Shown piece by piece: positions 32,200 to 43,080 of a DNA stretch of 64,000 bases. The first letter of the stretch is position 1; each line of letters begins with the position of its first letter. The translations under genes and the position numbers were made by a program. The notes beneath the pieces were generated by a model, which saw nothing but the letters and a program-made list of their open reading frames with translations, searched no databases and was not told the DNA's origin. The stretch comes from Cornus controversa (lineage: Eukaryota > Streptophyta > Magnoliopsida > Cornales > Cornaceae). The stretch covers positions 33,341,001 to 33,405,000 of the forward strand of contig CM048845.1 of assembly GCA_026545225.1 (NCBI GenBank), in the 5' to 3' direction.

Positions 32200-34599
32200 C
32201 TATTCTTCAGCTCTATAAGATTTAGAAGACAGTCCAAACTTGCTTTGAAATGTGTGAACCAGCTCGGCGTCAATTTGAAGATTTCTTTCTAGCTTTGCTT
32301 CTTCATTGTGCTTTTCTTGTACTTGAGAAGAAACATCTCTTTCAAACTCGTCTCCCCACCCAGAAGATAGAGGTGTTTCATTTGTCATGGTCCATGTAGG
32401 CGGATTGAACCTCACCCAGTATGCTTTCATTCCGCTGCGAGATTCGATCTAAACAGCATCTTCGGGCTTCGGTCCCCACACTTTCCCTTCCTCTAGTCTT
32501 TTGATTTCTCGAGTCTCTCGTTCCATCTGGGATTGTAGATGATTTTGTTCTTGTTCCTCATTTTGTAGTTTTAGACTCTTACCTTGGTGTTTGTCGATGA
32601 CATGTTGGGAAGGAATTACTTGAGTTGTCATTTGTATATTTCCAGCCACTGATTCCTGTGAGATCTTTTTAGAACCATCCCCTTCAAGAGCATTCTTCTT
32701 TGGCCTCCAAGTAAGCACAATTTTTTGATCCTTTCCATTGGAAGTTGTTTGAGGAGAACTTGAAGAATTACTTTCATAATGCTTCTTTGATGCAAATCTT
32801 TGCAATTTGTCACTTTTGTTATGCCTTAATTTTTCTTGTTCCTTTTTTGAGACCTCTTTCTTATTTTGAGGTTTGAGAAAATGTGTAGGTCTTTTTAAAG
32901 GACATGCATGAACCTTGCTCCCTTGTCAAGAGTATTTCATATGAGATAGTTGAGAATGAACTTTGTATAGAAGGTTTGCCCCCTGTTTGTCCAGTCTTCT
33001 ACCAAGGTTTTCTTGACTTAATGCACTATGTAACTGCGAACCTTCAGATGAAGTCACCGAAATATGATGTGTTTCTTGATACATTTCTTTAGATACGACG
33101 CTTGTGACATAAGACGTATCTATTTCATCGTCCGAGTTAATAAGTATTTTGTCTTCCTCTTTGGACTTAACCCCTTCATCTTTAGGACAGTCATCAGACA
33201 TATTGGGAAAGGCAAAAACCTTTTCACCACTACTTGTTATACTGAGCTCCATATCATGGGCACGAGTAACCAGTTCTTCAAATGTACGAGGCCTGATTCC
33301 TTGTAGAATGTAGAGCAACTCCCAGTGCATGCCTTGCATACACATTTCGACTGCTGAGACTTCAGAAAGACGATCTTTGCAATCAAGACTTAGCGCTCGC
33401 CAACGGTTGATATAGTCGACCACAAGCTCGTCCTTCATTTGTTTAGTGTTAGTGAGTTCTAGCATGCTTACTATTCTACGAGTACTGTAGAAGCGGTTGA
33501 GAAACTCTTGCTCTATTTGCTCCCAACAGTCAATACTCCCAGCTTTGAGGTCTGCGTACCAATCAAATGCATTCCCTTTGAGGGAACAGACAAATTTCTT
33601 GACTAAGAGGTCCCCTTTGGTGCCAGCGTTATTGCATGTCTCCACAAAATGAGCTACGTGTTGCTTAGGGTTGCCCTTTCCATCGAATTGTTGAAGCTTG
33701 GGAGGTTGATACCCAGCTGGCATCCTCATGTTGTCAATTCGTCTTGTGTAAGGCTTCGAATTCGTGAGCGAGCTTTGAGAAACACCACCATACTGTGACC
33801 TGATTGTGTTAGTGATCATGTCTTGAAGTTGTTGAACAGACAACGAAGCGATAGAGGGAGCAAAACTGGGATAATTTGCCCTTCGTTCGGATGTGCTTGC
33901 ATGATAAGCCTTATTTGCTGTGGCCCCTTGTGGTGCAAAATCGGGCGGGTGTGAGAGTTCTTGACTTGGCTCCTTAGATTTCTGAGCTTCCAATCTATTC
34001 ATGAGGGAAACAATCTGCAAGTCTTTTTCTTCAATGGTTTTGGTGAGCTTTTCAATAGCGCTAGCCATGGTCGCAAGTTGTTCCTCTACCGATGTTGTAT
34101 CGGTCATCATAACTTGCATATTGGTTGATTGTGATTGTGTATGAGAATCTAAGTGCCTTGGAGAAATCAACTCTTTCGGAGATCCAGGGGAAGAAACTGA
34201 GCGTGATCCCGTATTCGAATTAGAATCCGACATAGAGCGAGATGAGCGCGGTGACATGTCTTTTGGAAAAGAGCCTTCAGAAATTGGAGGAACTTTTTCA
34301 AGACTCGTATTGTTGAAGTTCATTATCCTCAAGGACTCGAGAGTGATAAATGAATGACGAGCTTTTGCACTTGCAGGCTTGGTCGAGTTGACATCCGCTA
34401 TGCTTTGTTTCTGTGCTAGAGAAGCAGGTGCCTTTGTTTTGCTACGAGTTGTTGGTCCAGTAGAGGTGCTGCTACCACTTGATGGAGCCATAACATTCTT
34501 AGTGTCCTTCTTAACGAGAGAATTGTTGATTGTTGCAGCGACAACATTCTTTACAACATTCTTTGAGCCTTGATTGAGTTGAACTTTCTTGGGGGTCAT
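32200..34599 (-). pseudogene. gag of the TR-GAG element, one frame with internal TGA and TAG
   Basis: From ATG at 34599 a single minus-strand frame of 800 codons runs to 32200, interrupted only by TGA at 32926-32928 and TAG at about 32446-32448. The first segment (557 codons) has a Ser/Lys-rich start, a predicted coiled coil around residues 170-205 (SVEEQLATMASAIEKLTKTI), and the Ty3 gag (Retrotrans_gag) domain around 300-425 (KLQQFDGKGNPKQHVAHFVE, NAFDWYADL, QEFLNRFYSTRR). The second segment is basic and Gln/Glu-rich, and the third ends in SKSYRAEE. The segments share one frame, so the stops are point changes or readthrough sites. No zinc knuckle or pol domain follows. It encodes capsid-like structural protein only. 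Confidence 0.85.
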
Positions 34600-34660
34600 C
34601 GATGCAAGTAAGGAAAATATTTGATGAATTGATTAAGGAGATAGAGATGAGAGGCAGAGA

Positions 34661-34679
34661 GGTCCCACCGGGCGTGCCA
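34661..34679 (-). other. Probable primer binding site of the TR-GAG element
   Basis: The minus strand reads TGGCACGCCCGGTGGGACC six bases inside the 5' LTR. It starts with TGG, as expected for the complement of a CCA tail. I could not assign the tRNA by memory. Confidence 0.6.
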
Positions 34680-34685
34680 GAAATT

Positions 34686-35597
34686 TGTACACACAAATTT
34701 CGTGTCCGAAAACCTAGGAACGAAATTGAGTAACAAACAATCAATTTTATTAATTCAAGAAAAAGGGGTACAATTCTCTGTGGTCGATTCTTTTATAACA
34801 AAGAATCTTCCTCTGATTCAATCTCTTTGATGTTTGGTGCAAGGGTTTCAAAAGCTTGTTCTTGAACCTGTAGTGATGAGCTTTCTTCAAATCTTCAAGA
34901 TTGAGGAAAGGCTTGACTGGATTTCCGATCGAGTGCCGATAGAGCTTGATCTCGAACGGTGGGTTGAAGGTCTTCGAAGAAGAACGACACTTGTGTGGCG
35001 TGTTTGATGTTCTTCGTCTTCAGATTCTTCGCGGGTTGAAAGTCTTTGAAATAGAACGACACTTGTGTGGCGTGCTTGTTGTTTTTCTTCTTCAGATTCT
35101 TCGAGGATTTAAAGTCTTTGAAGTAGAACGGCACTTGTGTGGCGTGCTTGATGTTCTTCGTCTTCAGATTCTTCGAGGACTTAAGATCTTTGAAGTAGAA
35201 CGGCACTTGTGTGGCGTGCTTGATGTTCTTCGTCTTCAGAACTTCGAGTCTTCGTTGAGGCAGAGGTTTGGCAGAGCTTTTGTGTTCTCTTGAACTCTTT
35301 GTGTCTGTCCTCCTCTCCTTCTGTGTCCCCTGTCTTTTTCCCTCCAATGTGTAGGGTGACCTTGTATTTATAGGCAAAAGGGGTGGAGGTTTGATTTGGT
35401 AACTCCCCATTAATTGTGCCAACTTCCATAAAAAGAGATTTTGCCTCCTTTTATATGGAAATAAATCAAATTTAAATTTGAATTAGAACACATGTTTTTT
35501 AAAGGCCTGAACCTTCACGATTTTGACACGTGTCTCTTGCTGGGACCCACAATCGTAGAATTAAATTGATCAAAAGTGTTTGACTTATGTGTCTACA
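34686..35597 (-). repeat. 5' LTR of the TR-GAG element
   Basis: 912 bp, matching 29172-30122 except for about two substitutions (in the AATCAGTTTT and GTGGCATGC phrases) and a 39-bp deletion near 35587, flanked in the longer copy by TTA. It keeps the TATA-like box (35365-35372) and all four 72-bp units. Confidence 0.9.
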
Positions 35598-35629
35598 GTT
35601 GAGATTACGATTTCTTTGTGTGAAAGAAA

Positions 35630-35740
35630 TTGTGGATATGATAATTAACTAGAGTTTAATTATCATAAGAAAAACCTGTGTGTGAAGTAAACTGCGAATA
35701 TGATAATTAACTAGAGTTTGATTATCATAAGAAATTTTGT
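35630..35740. repeat. Tandem pair of palindromic units in the solo LTR
   Basis: ATATGATAATTAACTAGAGT plus TTAATTATCATAAGAAA occurs twice, about 61 bp apart. Each copy is an inverted repeat (ATGATAATTAA...TTAATTATCAT) able to form a hairpin. Confidence 0.8.
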
Positions 35741-36071
35741 GAATGAAATCAACAAAGATTGTTGTACGTGCCATTTTATTTTTCAGGTACCAAGTGAATG
35801 GAAGAGCGGTACAGGACGGTGGAGGTTGTTTACATGTAAATTTCTTAGCATGTAATTATTTTTGTTGTACATAGTTGACTCTCAGGATGAGGGATGAGGT
35901 CTTCAGATAAAGTTTTTATAATAGATAATCTAGACGATCACATTTTGATTGTAATATGTAAAGTTTTTGGATTGATGTATGGTATGATGGACGTTATTTT
36001 TCAAGTCACGCACCGAATTCAAGTGCCGGACTAGAGTTTCAGGTATTTAAATTTGGGGGCGTGACACTTCT

Positions 36072-36917
36072 CTTGCACCCCACCATCTTTGTGATCAACT
36101 CGCTGAGGCACCATGCATAATTTTGCAGAAGATTGGATGAGAATTTCAACTCCGTTGTAGCTTAGCTCTGGGCCGATTTCTTATCCTTTGCAGAGCTCAT
36201 TATGGTCCCGGAAGGTGCAAACCGCTGCATCTGTGAGGGCCTATGAAGCTCAAGAAGATTTCCTACTTGCCTCCTGCTAGGGACGTGGATGAAGAGTGCA
36301 AAGCAGCACTTGAATGGTTGAACCTGCTTCAGAGTCCATTAATTTCTGATATGCAGTACGTTAAAAAAAGCTCAACTCTCTCACCTCTACTGGTATAGAA
36401 GCAAAGCATTAAGCTTCATTCTCAAAACCATATAGGAACAGGGACAGACCAAGGTAGAGAGTACTGAAACAATGAGGAGAAGAGGATGAGAAATAAACAG
36501 CTCACAATAGCCAGCTACCATATATGTATTGTTGTCACTCACTTACCTCTATGTATTGTTTCTGGATCTCAGAGCTGTGCCGCCTGTGCCTTTGATCCTC
36601 TTTCTAATCAATATGATCCCCTTCCAAACAAAAATCAGGCATGTTCCTAATGATCCATATATGCTCCTTTAATTTGGAGATCTTCCAGAGAGCTAGTATT
36701 TTGATTGTTCACTCATGAGAGCATTTACCCTTAACCAATGTTTGATTATTCCGAGACCTTCAATATGAAACTGAATTGATAAATAAAAAGAAAATATTAT
36801 GAGCAAGTAATCATCAAGAAAAATCCCTCTTAAAGAAGGCCAAACAAGAAATCAAAAATGAAAAAGAAAAAAAAAATCAGGTATACCATCACATAATATT
36901 ATTGTCATCCAAGCCAC
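36072..36917. other. Old intergenic DNA, no gene recognised
   Basis: A plus-strand reading at about 36245-36355 (KKISYLPPARDVDEECKAAL...) looks exon-like, but I cannot place it in a family. The rest is unique A+T-rich sequence. Confidence 0.35.
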
Positions 36918-37235
36918 TACATTTTTTTTTTTTGAAAATCAAGCTTGATATTGAATCAAAACACAAAGGTTACAAAGTCAAGGAGGCATACCCCTGTGAA
37001 CAACAAAAACCAAGCTAAACAACCAGCTCAAACTAAAAGCAAGTGAATAGAAAGAAACACAATTTCTCTAAAGAGAAAAGAAACCAAAAAATCACTAAAA
37101 TTTTCCTACAGGCTAAGCCACCACCATGGCAAAACCATGAATCAAGCCAAATATACACCATTGCAGCAGAATGAGCATTCACAGAAGGGAAACAACGGCT
37201 AAAGAATTGAGTAGAAAGAATATTCACAATCACAA
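36918..37235 (-). mobile_element. 3' end of a truncated LINE
   Basis: The minus strand ends with TTCAATATCAAGCTTGATTT and then a poly-A run (poly-T at about 36920-36933 on plus), preceded by TTTGTAACCTTTGTGTTTTG, a common form of plant L1-type 3' ends. The coding part is not recognisable, and its 5' truncation merges with the LRR fragment at about 37235. Confidence 0.6.
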
Positions 37236-37239
37236 CATA

Positions 37240-37440
37240 ACCGTATCAAATTCTTTGAGGAAGATGCCGAACATTTGAGCAAGTTAAGTTCAGCTATTTT
37301 ATAACACGAAATTATAACAAAACTTTCTAGCGATTCCAAATTTTCAAGTCCTTGAACCTCTTTCAGCTTGGGACAATAATGTATTTTCAAACTTGCCACC
37401 GATTCTAGTTTCCCAAGACCTTGAATCTCCGTCAGCTTAA
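37240..37440 (-). pseudogene. LRR fragment of a TNL-style resistance gene
   Basis: The minus strand reads KLTEIQGLGKLESVASLKIH, YCPKLKEVQGLENLESLES and IISCYKIAELNL, the regular 'IQGLG..ESL' repeats of the distal LRR region of TIR-NBS-LRR proteins. No start, NB-ARC or TIR region is present. It is not collinear with the LRR piece at 26222-26610: it would come later in a protein but lies earlier on the minus strand. So this is a second fragment or a rearrangement. Confidence 0.7.
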
Positions 37441-37901
37441 TGCATGCACTTTCAATCCCAAAAATTAAATGCTTTCTGTAATAAATGTCCTACTTTTTCA
37501 TTAATCAATATACCCTTCTAGTTCTAAAGTATTTACACTAGTACCATCAACAAACAAATAAAATTATAAACATAAAGTATTAAAATATTTTTATTAATAT
37601 ATTTTTTTATATTGTCCTACTTTTAAATATTTTTAATAATCTATATACTTATTATAATCGTTTCCTATATAATTTTTAAAATTTTGTAATTATGGTTAAT
37701 TAAATTAAAGAACATATTTTTAAAGTATTAAAATATTTTTATTAATATTTTCTTGCTCTTATTATAATCATTTCCTATATAATTTTTAAAATTTGGCACT
37801 TTATTCATTTCACAAAAACACAATACTTTATGAAAATAGAGGGAGAGAGAGAAAAATACTGACATATGTAAATACAATCTGCAGTAGCTAGAAGGAGAGA
37901 G

Positions 37902-37986
37902 TGTAAAGCCTTGGGTTTTTTTATTATTTTAAATTGTAATTAATTATGTTTTTAATGTGATAAAGCATGAGAAATTTATTTAAATA
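37902..37986 (+). repeat. Start of a chromovirus-type LTR, left of the CACTA element
   Basis: TGTAAAGCCTTGGG opens the same kind of LTR start seen at 4079 (minus, TGTAAAGATCC) and 26839 (TGTAACACCC). The text continues without a break across the CACTA element at 57963, joining TTTAAATA to TGTGTTTTATGAG. Confidence 0.55.
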
Positions 37987-38018
37987 CACTACAAGAAATT
38001 TGGCTTTTAACGACAGGC
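37987..38018 (+). repeat. Left terminal inverted repeat of the CACTA element
   Basis: It begins CACTACAAGAAATTTGG and contains CTTTTAACGACAGGC. It pairs with 57931-57962, with six mismatches over 32 bases. Confidence 0.9.
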
Positions 38019-38230
38019 TTTTTACGACGGTCCCGCATGGCCCCTCTAGAAAAATAGTTTTCTACGACGGGCCCGCATGGCCCGTTGTAGAAAGTCACTT
38101 TCTAGGACCGGCGCACGTAGACCGTTGTAGAAATTATGCTTGCACGACGGGCCATGTAGGCCCGTGGTAGAAAAATAGTTTCCACGACGGGCTAAGAAAC
38201 CGTTGTAGAAAGTTTTATTCTTATTTTTAA
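38019..38230. repeat. Left subterminal hairpin array (CGACGGGCC type)
   Basis: About five imperfect dyads of the form TACGACGGGCC...GGCCCGTTGTAGAAA follow each other every ~45 bp. Subterminal repeats are the binding sites of TNP1-type proteins in En/Spm elements. The core here (ACGACGGGCC) differs from that of the right end (AAGGCGGG). Confidence 0.85.
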
Positions 38231-38689
38231 AAAAATAAATTTTCGAGCTCTTATTTTTGGTTTCGCGCGAGATCGATACACTTTTTCCCTCTCTCATGGG
38301 TGTGTTCTCTCACTTCAGACTGTCTCTGAGCTCTCATTCCCTCAGCTCTAATCAAAATCTGAACCCATAATCTCTGCTCGTCAACCAAATTTAATCTCAA
38401 TCTCACTCAACTGTTGAAGCCCTAACCCATTCTCACTCACCGATCGAAACCTTAACCCAATCCCACTCACCGATCAAAGCCTAGCCCAATCTATTTCCCT
38501 TTGGTGAAAGCCCTAACCTAATCTCACTGCTTGATTGAATCAGCCTACAAAATGTTTTGAGAAAACAGTGAAGTTACAGGAGGTTTACAGAAACTCCTCT
38601 AAGATCGAAGCCGTTAACTTAAAGGTACTCCTCTAAGATCCCTCAGATTTGGTACTCTTTTTATATAGATTTTCTGTAAGATCGAAGCT

Positions 38690-38732
<43 letters not shown>

Positions 38733-39539
38733 ATGTCGTGATACTCTGTTAGTGGTGGTAATGGAAGAGAGATAGTTTTATGTGAGTTTCTCTTTGACTG
38801 TTCTCATTTCTTTTGGATGCTAAGAAATTGAAACTAATTAAGAAAATGAGAACTAATTAGTGAAAAAATAATGGGAGCTAGTTTTCCCTCATGTTCAATT
38901 TCGTACAAGTTAGTGCTGAAGTTTAATTTTATGTTTTCTTCAGAGCTAACTAAACAATGTGTAGTGTGAGTAAAATTTCTTCTTTTTTCCTCTGTTTCCT
39001 GATCAAACAAACAGGATTTTTTCTCAATATTTTCAGATATTGTAATTGGTTTTGGGGTTTAATTTCCTTGGTGTTTTTTTTTGTTTGTTTGTTGGATTTT
39101 TAGGTTTGAAATTCACGAGAGGCCTCTAAAGCAGACACTTTGGGATTCCAATAAACTCTGTCTCTCTGATTCCACTGCAAAAGGTAAATTTATCATAAAA
39201 CCCACTATTAAATGCATATGTACATGTGTATAACTGTATATATGCGTGTTGAGTTTTTATGTATATTATTGTCTGCTTTCCTCTTTTTAAGTTTCTGTGT
39301 CAAAACTAAGTATAAGTGCAGTGAATAGCATTTCAGTACAAGTTTGAGGCTTTTTAAAGATTAGTTTTTATTTAAAAAAAACATAGATTAGACTTTATAG
39401 AATGAATTAATCTTTATAGCTAATTATTTACCATTGCATTCATTAAGAGAACCTAGATAACCTGATCTTTCTAGCATCGATGGATAGCTTTATTGATAAG
39501 CATCTGCACCGACATATGCAAATTACAAAAGTTTCTAAA
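38231..39539. other. CACTA 5' internal region, no ORF recognised
   Basis: It contains a possible untranslated leader (TCTCACTTCAGACTGTCTCT region, 38290-38560), a partial duplication of GTACTCCTCTAAGATC (38595-38640), and a (TA)n(CA)n microsatellite at 38690-38731. No protein domain was seen. Confidence 0.5.
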
Positions 39540-40890
39540 TTACAATTTGTTGAGCATGACTTGAAGTCCATGTTGAGGCTGGAGATTGAGAATCTGAACT
39601 GGCGAGTGGACATAAGTCGGAGAAATGGTGATCTTGTAGCGTTGCAGAATCATCGAGAGTGTTATCTTGGCTTCAGTTGTTGCAAAGTTCAAGCCCACAC
39701 AGGTTGTCATTGGTTGCCTTAGCCACCCCTTCTGCAAATCTCTCTGGTTTGAAGAGATGAGCATCTTGTCCCCACAATTCAGGGTTACTATGAAGTGCCC
39801 CAGGTGGAATATGCACCTCTATGTTAGCTGGAAGAATTAGCATCCCCAATCTGACTTCCCTTTCAATTCTTCTACCAAGAATAGCAATCGGTGCATAAAG
39901 CCTCAGAGTTTCATTAATGATCATGTTCATCTACACATAAATAATGGGGGAAGTTAGATGTCAAATGTAGTAAAATCTACCACATAGATAAGTAAAATCT
40001 AAAACTAAAAGTTTGATTTGCTTACAGTCTTTAGTCTCGCAATGCCTTCTGGGATTGGATTTTCTTTGCCAAACAATTCTAGGACTTCATTCCTTGCTTT
40101 ATCTTTCCATTCCATGTGGGTTGCTCGAAGAAGAATGCTCCAAGCAAGTAGGCTAGTAGTTGTTTCCTATCCTAGAATGTCTTGCACTCATCAATTATAT
40201 CATCTACTGAAATCCTCCTGCTCTTGTCAACATCATGGTGAACTTTTATAAGCGATCCAAGAAAATCACTCCCATAGTTTTCTGCTTACCTGCCATCACC
40301 TTATCTTTGCGTTTCTTTATAAGTTCTATAATAGAATTTCTAATTGCTTGTTCTGTTTTGTCTGCTTCAATGTCATCATTTGACTTAAAAAAATTCTGCA
40401 AAAATTGGACTTGATTAGTGTGGATGAGTTACATTAAATATTAAGTTGTTAAATTTGGTGCCATGGTTAGAGACTCAGAGTCGATGTTAGATCACCTAAT
40501 GAAGCTTGTAAATAATCATGGCCTATGAATATAAGACTAGGGGGAAAACAACTAGCCTCTCATAGATGTAATATTCATGAAATATTAATTAATATGTTAA
40601 ATGAAAATTACTTTAAAATGAAGGGGATGATAGAAGAGAGAACCTACCCAATGCCAGGAAACCGTATTTTAAACATATTTCTGAAATGAATCAATTCCAA
40701 TATATTCAACATCTCAAATATGTTCTTCCCCTCCAAGTAACTGCTTCCAAAAGCTGTCTTTGAAATCATTTCTGATGTCAAAACTTTGAACTCATTGTAG
40801 ACCTCAATCTCCTTACTTTCATGGTGCCTCCATTTTCCTAGCATCATTTCCACACTCGTGATCATTGTTGGAATCATACTCTGTATAGAT
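39540..40890 (-). pseudogene. Cytochrome P450 fragment (CYP72 clan, CYP749-like) inside the CACTA element
   Basis: The minus strand reads, from right to left, MIPTMITSVEMMLGKWRHHE and SEMISKTAFGSSYLEGKNIF (40644-40877). Next is a region with FLGSLIKVHHDVDKSRRISV followed by a decayed I-helix part (about 40020-40270). Then come MIINETLRLYAPIAILGRRI with the ExxR motif, HLFKPERFAEGVAKAT with the PERF motif (39673-39930), and CVGLNFATTEAKITLSMILQ in another frame (39540-39720). The heme loop before the Cys (FxxGxRx) is deleted, with a frame change there, and the N-terminal exons are absent. It resembles CYP749A-type enzymes, and cannot bind heme normally. Confidence 0.8.
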
Positions 40891-42329
40891 AGGAAGGCAA
40901 CTATTTGATATTATTATCATGGATAGGAAGTACAATGTTGATTTTTTTTTTTTGAAAACTTGGCGACATGATAGAAGAAATTTTAGGAAATTATGTATCT
41001 TCTTGTATGATGTTTTCAACTCGTGTCTATGGTCACTTACCCATATAGATATATATTTTGTCTATGAGGATACTACCCTAATAATTTGTTTCATGTTTAT
41101 GAGGTTGGTGCTAGAATTAACAAAATTAGGTCTGCTCATTGGGACCGATACAACTTCTAAAATTATTATCGATAATAAATGACATGATAATTACACATTG
41201 TTGGTGAAATTCATATTCTGCAGAGTTCAGGTGTATTCAATTTTGATTAATGAAGCTTTTGGACATCCCATGGAAGGAGAGCATGACTTTCATGTTTTGA
41301 TTTTGGCTTCCTCAATTTTAAGTTGTGCACTGTCCAATTAACAAAAACAAGCCCTATATATGAAGCTTTGCTGCGATTACATATGTTTATAAATGATTTA
41401 TTACATGTCTTGTTTCACTATTAATTAGTGTCGGGCCAACATTGTTATATTCGTTTACAGTTTTCCATATTAAACTTTTTGATCACAGCACATCCATTTT
41501 TGATTAATTTCTTAGCAAAATGATGTTTGAGATTACATTTTTAGATATACACATCAACCGCTTATAGTTTCTAAGATCTTCCTGTTAATTAAATTCAGGT
41601 TCAGGTTTTAATTGATGAAGTACTCATAAACCAAACTAATCCAAAGAAAACATTAAGATACATTGCGACTGGTGGTTCAATTCATTACATGATAGTGTTT
41701 ATTAAAAGCTTGTTTATTATCAGGACTTATTGATGGGTTTTGTCTACTTGTTTTTTTTTTCTTCTTCTTCTTCTTCTTCTTTTGTTTTTCTATTAAGTGG
41801 AGTCATTCAAATTCAAAAGGATCTATTTGGCCCTACAAATTTTAGTTGAGAAATTTCTGAGTTGAGTATCTATGCTGAGTGTTGACTTTCAAAAGAATAA
41901 AATGAGCCAGAAAATAAATGATATGGGATAATGATTTTGATCCATCACAGATCTTGATAACTTTCATTTAGTGAATAGGTTGAATTTTAGTTTTTCTTTT
42001 CTTTTTAAGGTGAATGTAAAAAATGTTCATACTAATTTTGAACCTAATAAATGTGGGATACAATTCACTTGTTTGTTAATCTTTAGATTTGAGGCTACAA
42101 GGTTGACCTAATGAAAGATTGCTTCAAAGTTGGAAGCAGGAACCTGCTCTTTTAAAGTTCTGTACTTTCTAGTCGGGTGCTGTTAGGACCCTTGTATGAA
42201 TGCACAACATGCTTGTTGTGTCCATTGTCTATCTTGCACCACCAACCATAAATGCACAGCATGCTTGGGAATAGCTTGAGGAAACCAGACTAAATTTTTC
42301 CATAAAACAGTACGTTTCTTCTTTCTTAA
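40891..42329. other. CACTA internal filler, no gene recognised
   Basis: A+T-rich DNA. Poly-T at 40940-40953 and (CTT)n at 41757-41783 are the only repeats seen. Confidence 0.45.
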
Positions 42330-43080
42330 AAACTCTCAGGCTATTTTGATAGAAAACTCCTCCTTCCCGGGTATCCACACTATTCTGTCATATTGGCATG
42401 TACAATGTTTGAAATTATCAGGGACATTGCTCCTCAAATTCATCCATTCCAATGAATTAGTGGAAGGCCATTTCCAAGCATTACCATGAATAACAGCAGC
42501 TGCCTTTGCTTCCCTTCCCAACCTTGAATCTCTGGTGATCATCATATTGCAGACATATGGGTCCAGTAGGAAGCCAAAAATCATACCACAGGGAAGTCAT
42601 TAGGTCATCACCAATCTGAACCTGAATAGCACTCCTAAATGTATCTCTCATATTTAAAATTCTCCTCCAAATCCATGAGCAATCAGAAGGAATTTTCAAT
42701 GTCCAAAAGTTTTCTGCGTAATAAGATGCTTCTTAACCCAATCAACCCAGATGGAATCAGATTGGAATTGAACAACCTTCCAAAGATGATTAGACATTGC
42801 TGCCACATTCCACACTAATAAATCTTTAACACCCAGCCCTCCTTCAAATGTTGGTTAACAAATGTTTCTCAAGAAATTTTATTTCCCCTTCACTCAAAGT
42901 AGAGCCTTTCCACAAAAAAATTCTGTTCAGAGCTAATATTTCCTTCATAATAGCTTTAGGAAGTATAAAGGTAAAGGCCCAATATACCTGAACAATGGAT
43001 GATCTGTATGCTGCACTCTTCACAATCTAGCTAATAATCTGTTCAGCCTCTATAGTTTTTTGAATGAATATTGGTAACAT
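42330..43080 (-). pseudogene. LINE (L1-type) ORF2 C-terminal fragment
   Basis: The minus strand reads QVYWAFTFILPKAIMKEILA, NRIFLWKGS, GLGVKDLLVWNVAAMSNHLW and SWIWRRILNMRDTFRSAIQV, then GDDLMTSLWYDFWLPTGPI. These are the post-RT and zf-RVT regions of plant non-LTR retrotransposons. The RT active site is not included. Several frame changes are present. It lies inside the CACTA element, either as a later insertion or as captured DNA. Confidence 0.8.

Larger units (their letters stand above)
29172..35597 (-). mobile_element. Young gag-only (TR-GAG/LARD-like) LTR retrotransposon
   Basis: Two near-identical LTRs (29172-30122, 34686-35597) flank an interior with a gag frame on the minus strand and no protease, RT or integrase. 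The target duplication is perfect: GTTGA at 29167-29171 and 35598-35602. The terminal motif is TGTA...TACA. A purine tract (minus AAGTGGGGGCAATT) lies beside the 3' LTR and a primer-site candidate beside the 5' LTR. It must rely on enzymes of another element. Between gag and the 3' LTR lie several tandem arrays and T-rich tracts. Only about two substitutions plus one 39-bp deletion separate the LTRs, so the insertion is recent. Confidence 0.9.
26839..36066 (+). repeat. Chromovirus-type solo LTR, split by the TR-GAG element
   Basis: It starts TGTAACACCCTTGAATC and ends AATTTGGGGGCGTGACA, the TGTAA(C/A)...GTGACA pattern of Tekay-like LTRs. Flanking 5-bp repeats are CATCT (26834-26838) and CTTCT (36067-36071), one mismatch apart. 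With the later insertion at 29172-35602 removed, its length is about 2.8 kb. It contains (TG)n/(TA)n tracts, a 150-bp purine tract and palindromic tandem repeats. No internal retroelement genes accompany it. Plus orientation is inferred from the start and end motifs. Confidence 0.65.

Noticed and set aside
34379..34573. Plus-strand frame opposite gag
   Set aside because: It is a shadow of the minus-strand gag frame, with no independent evidence.
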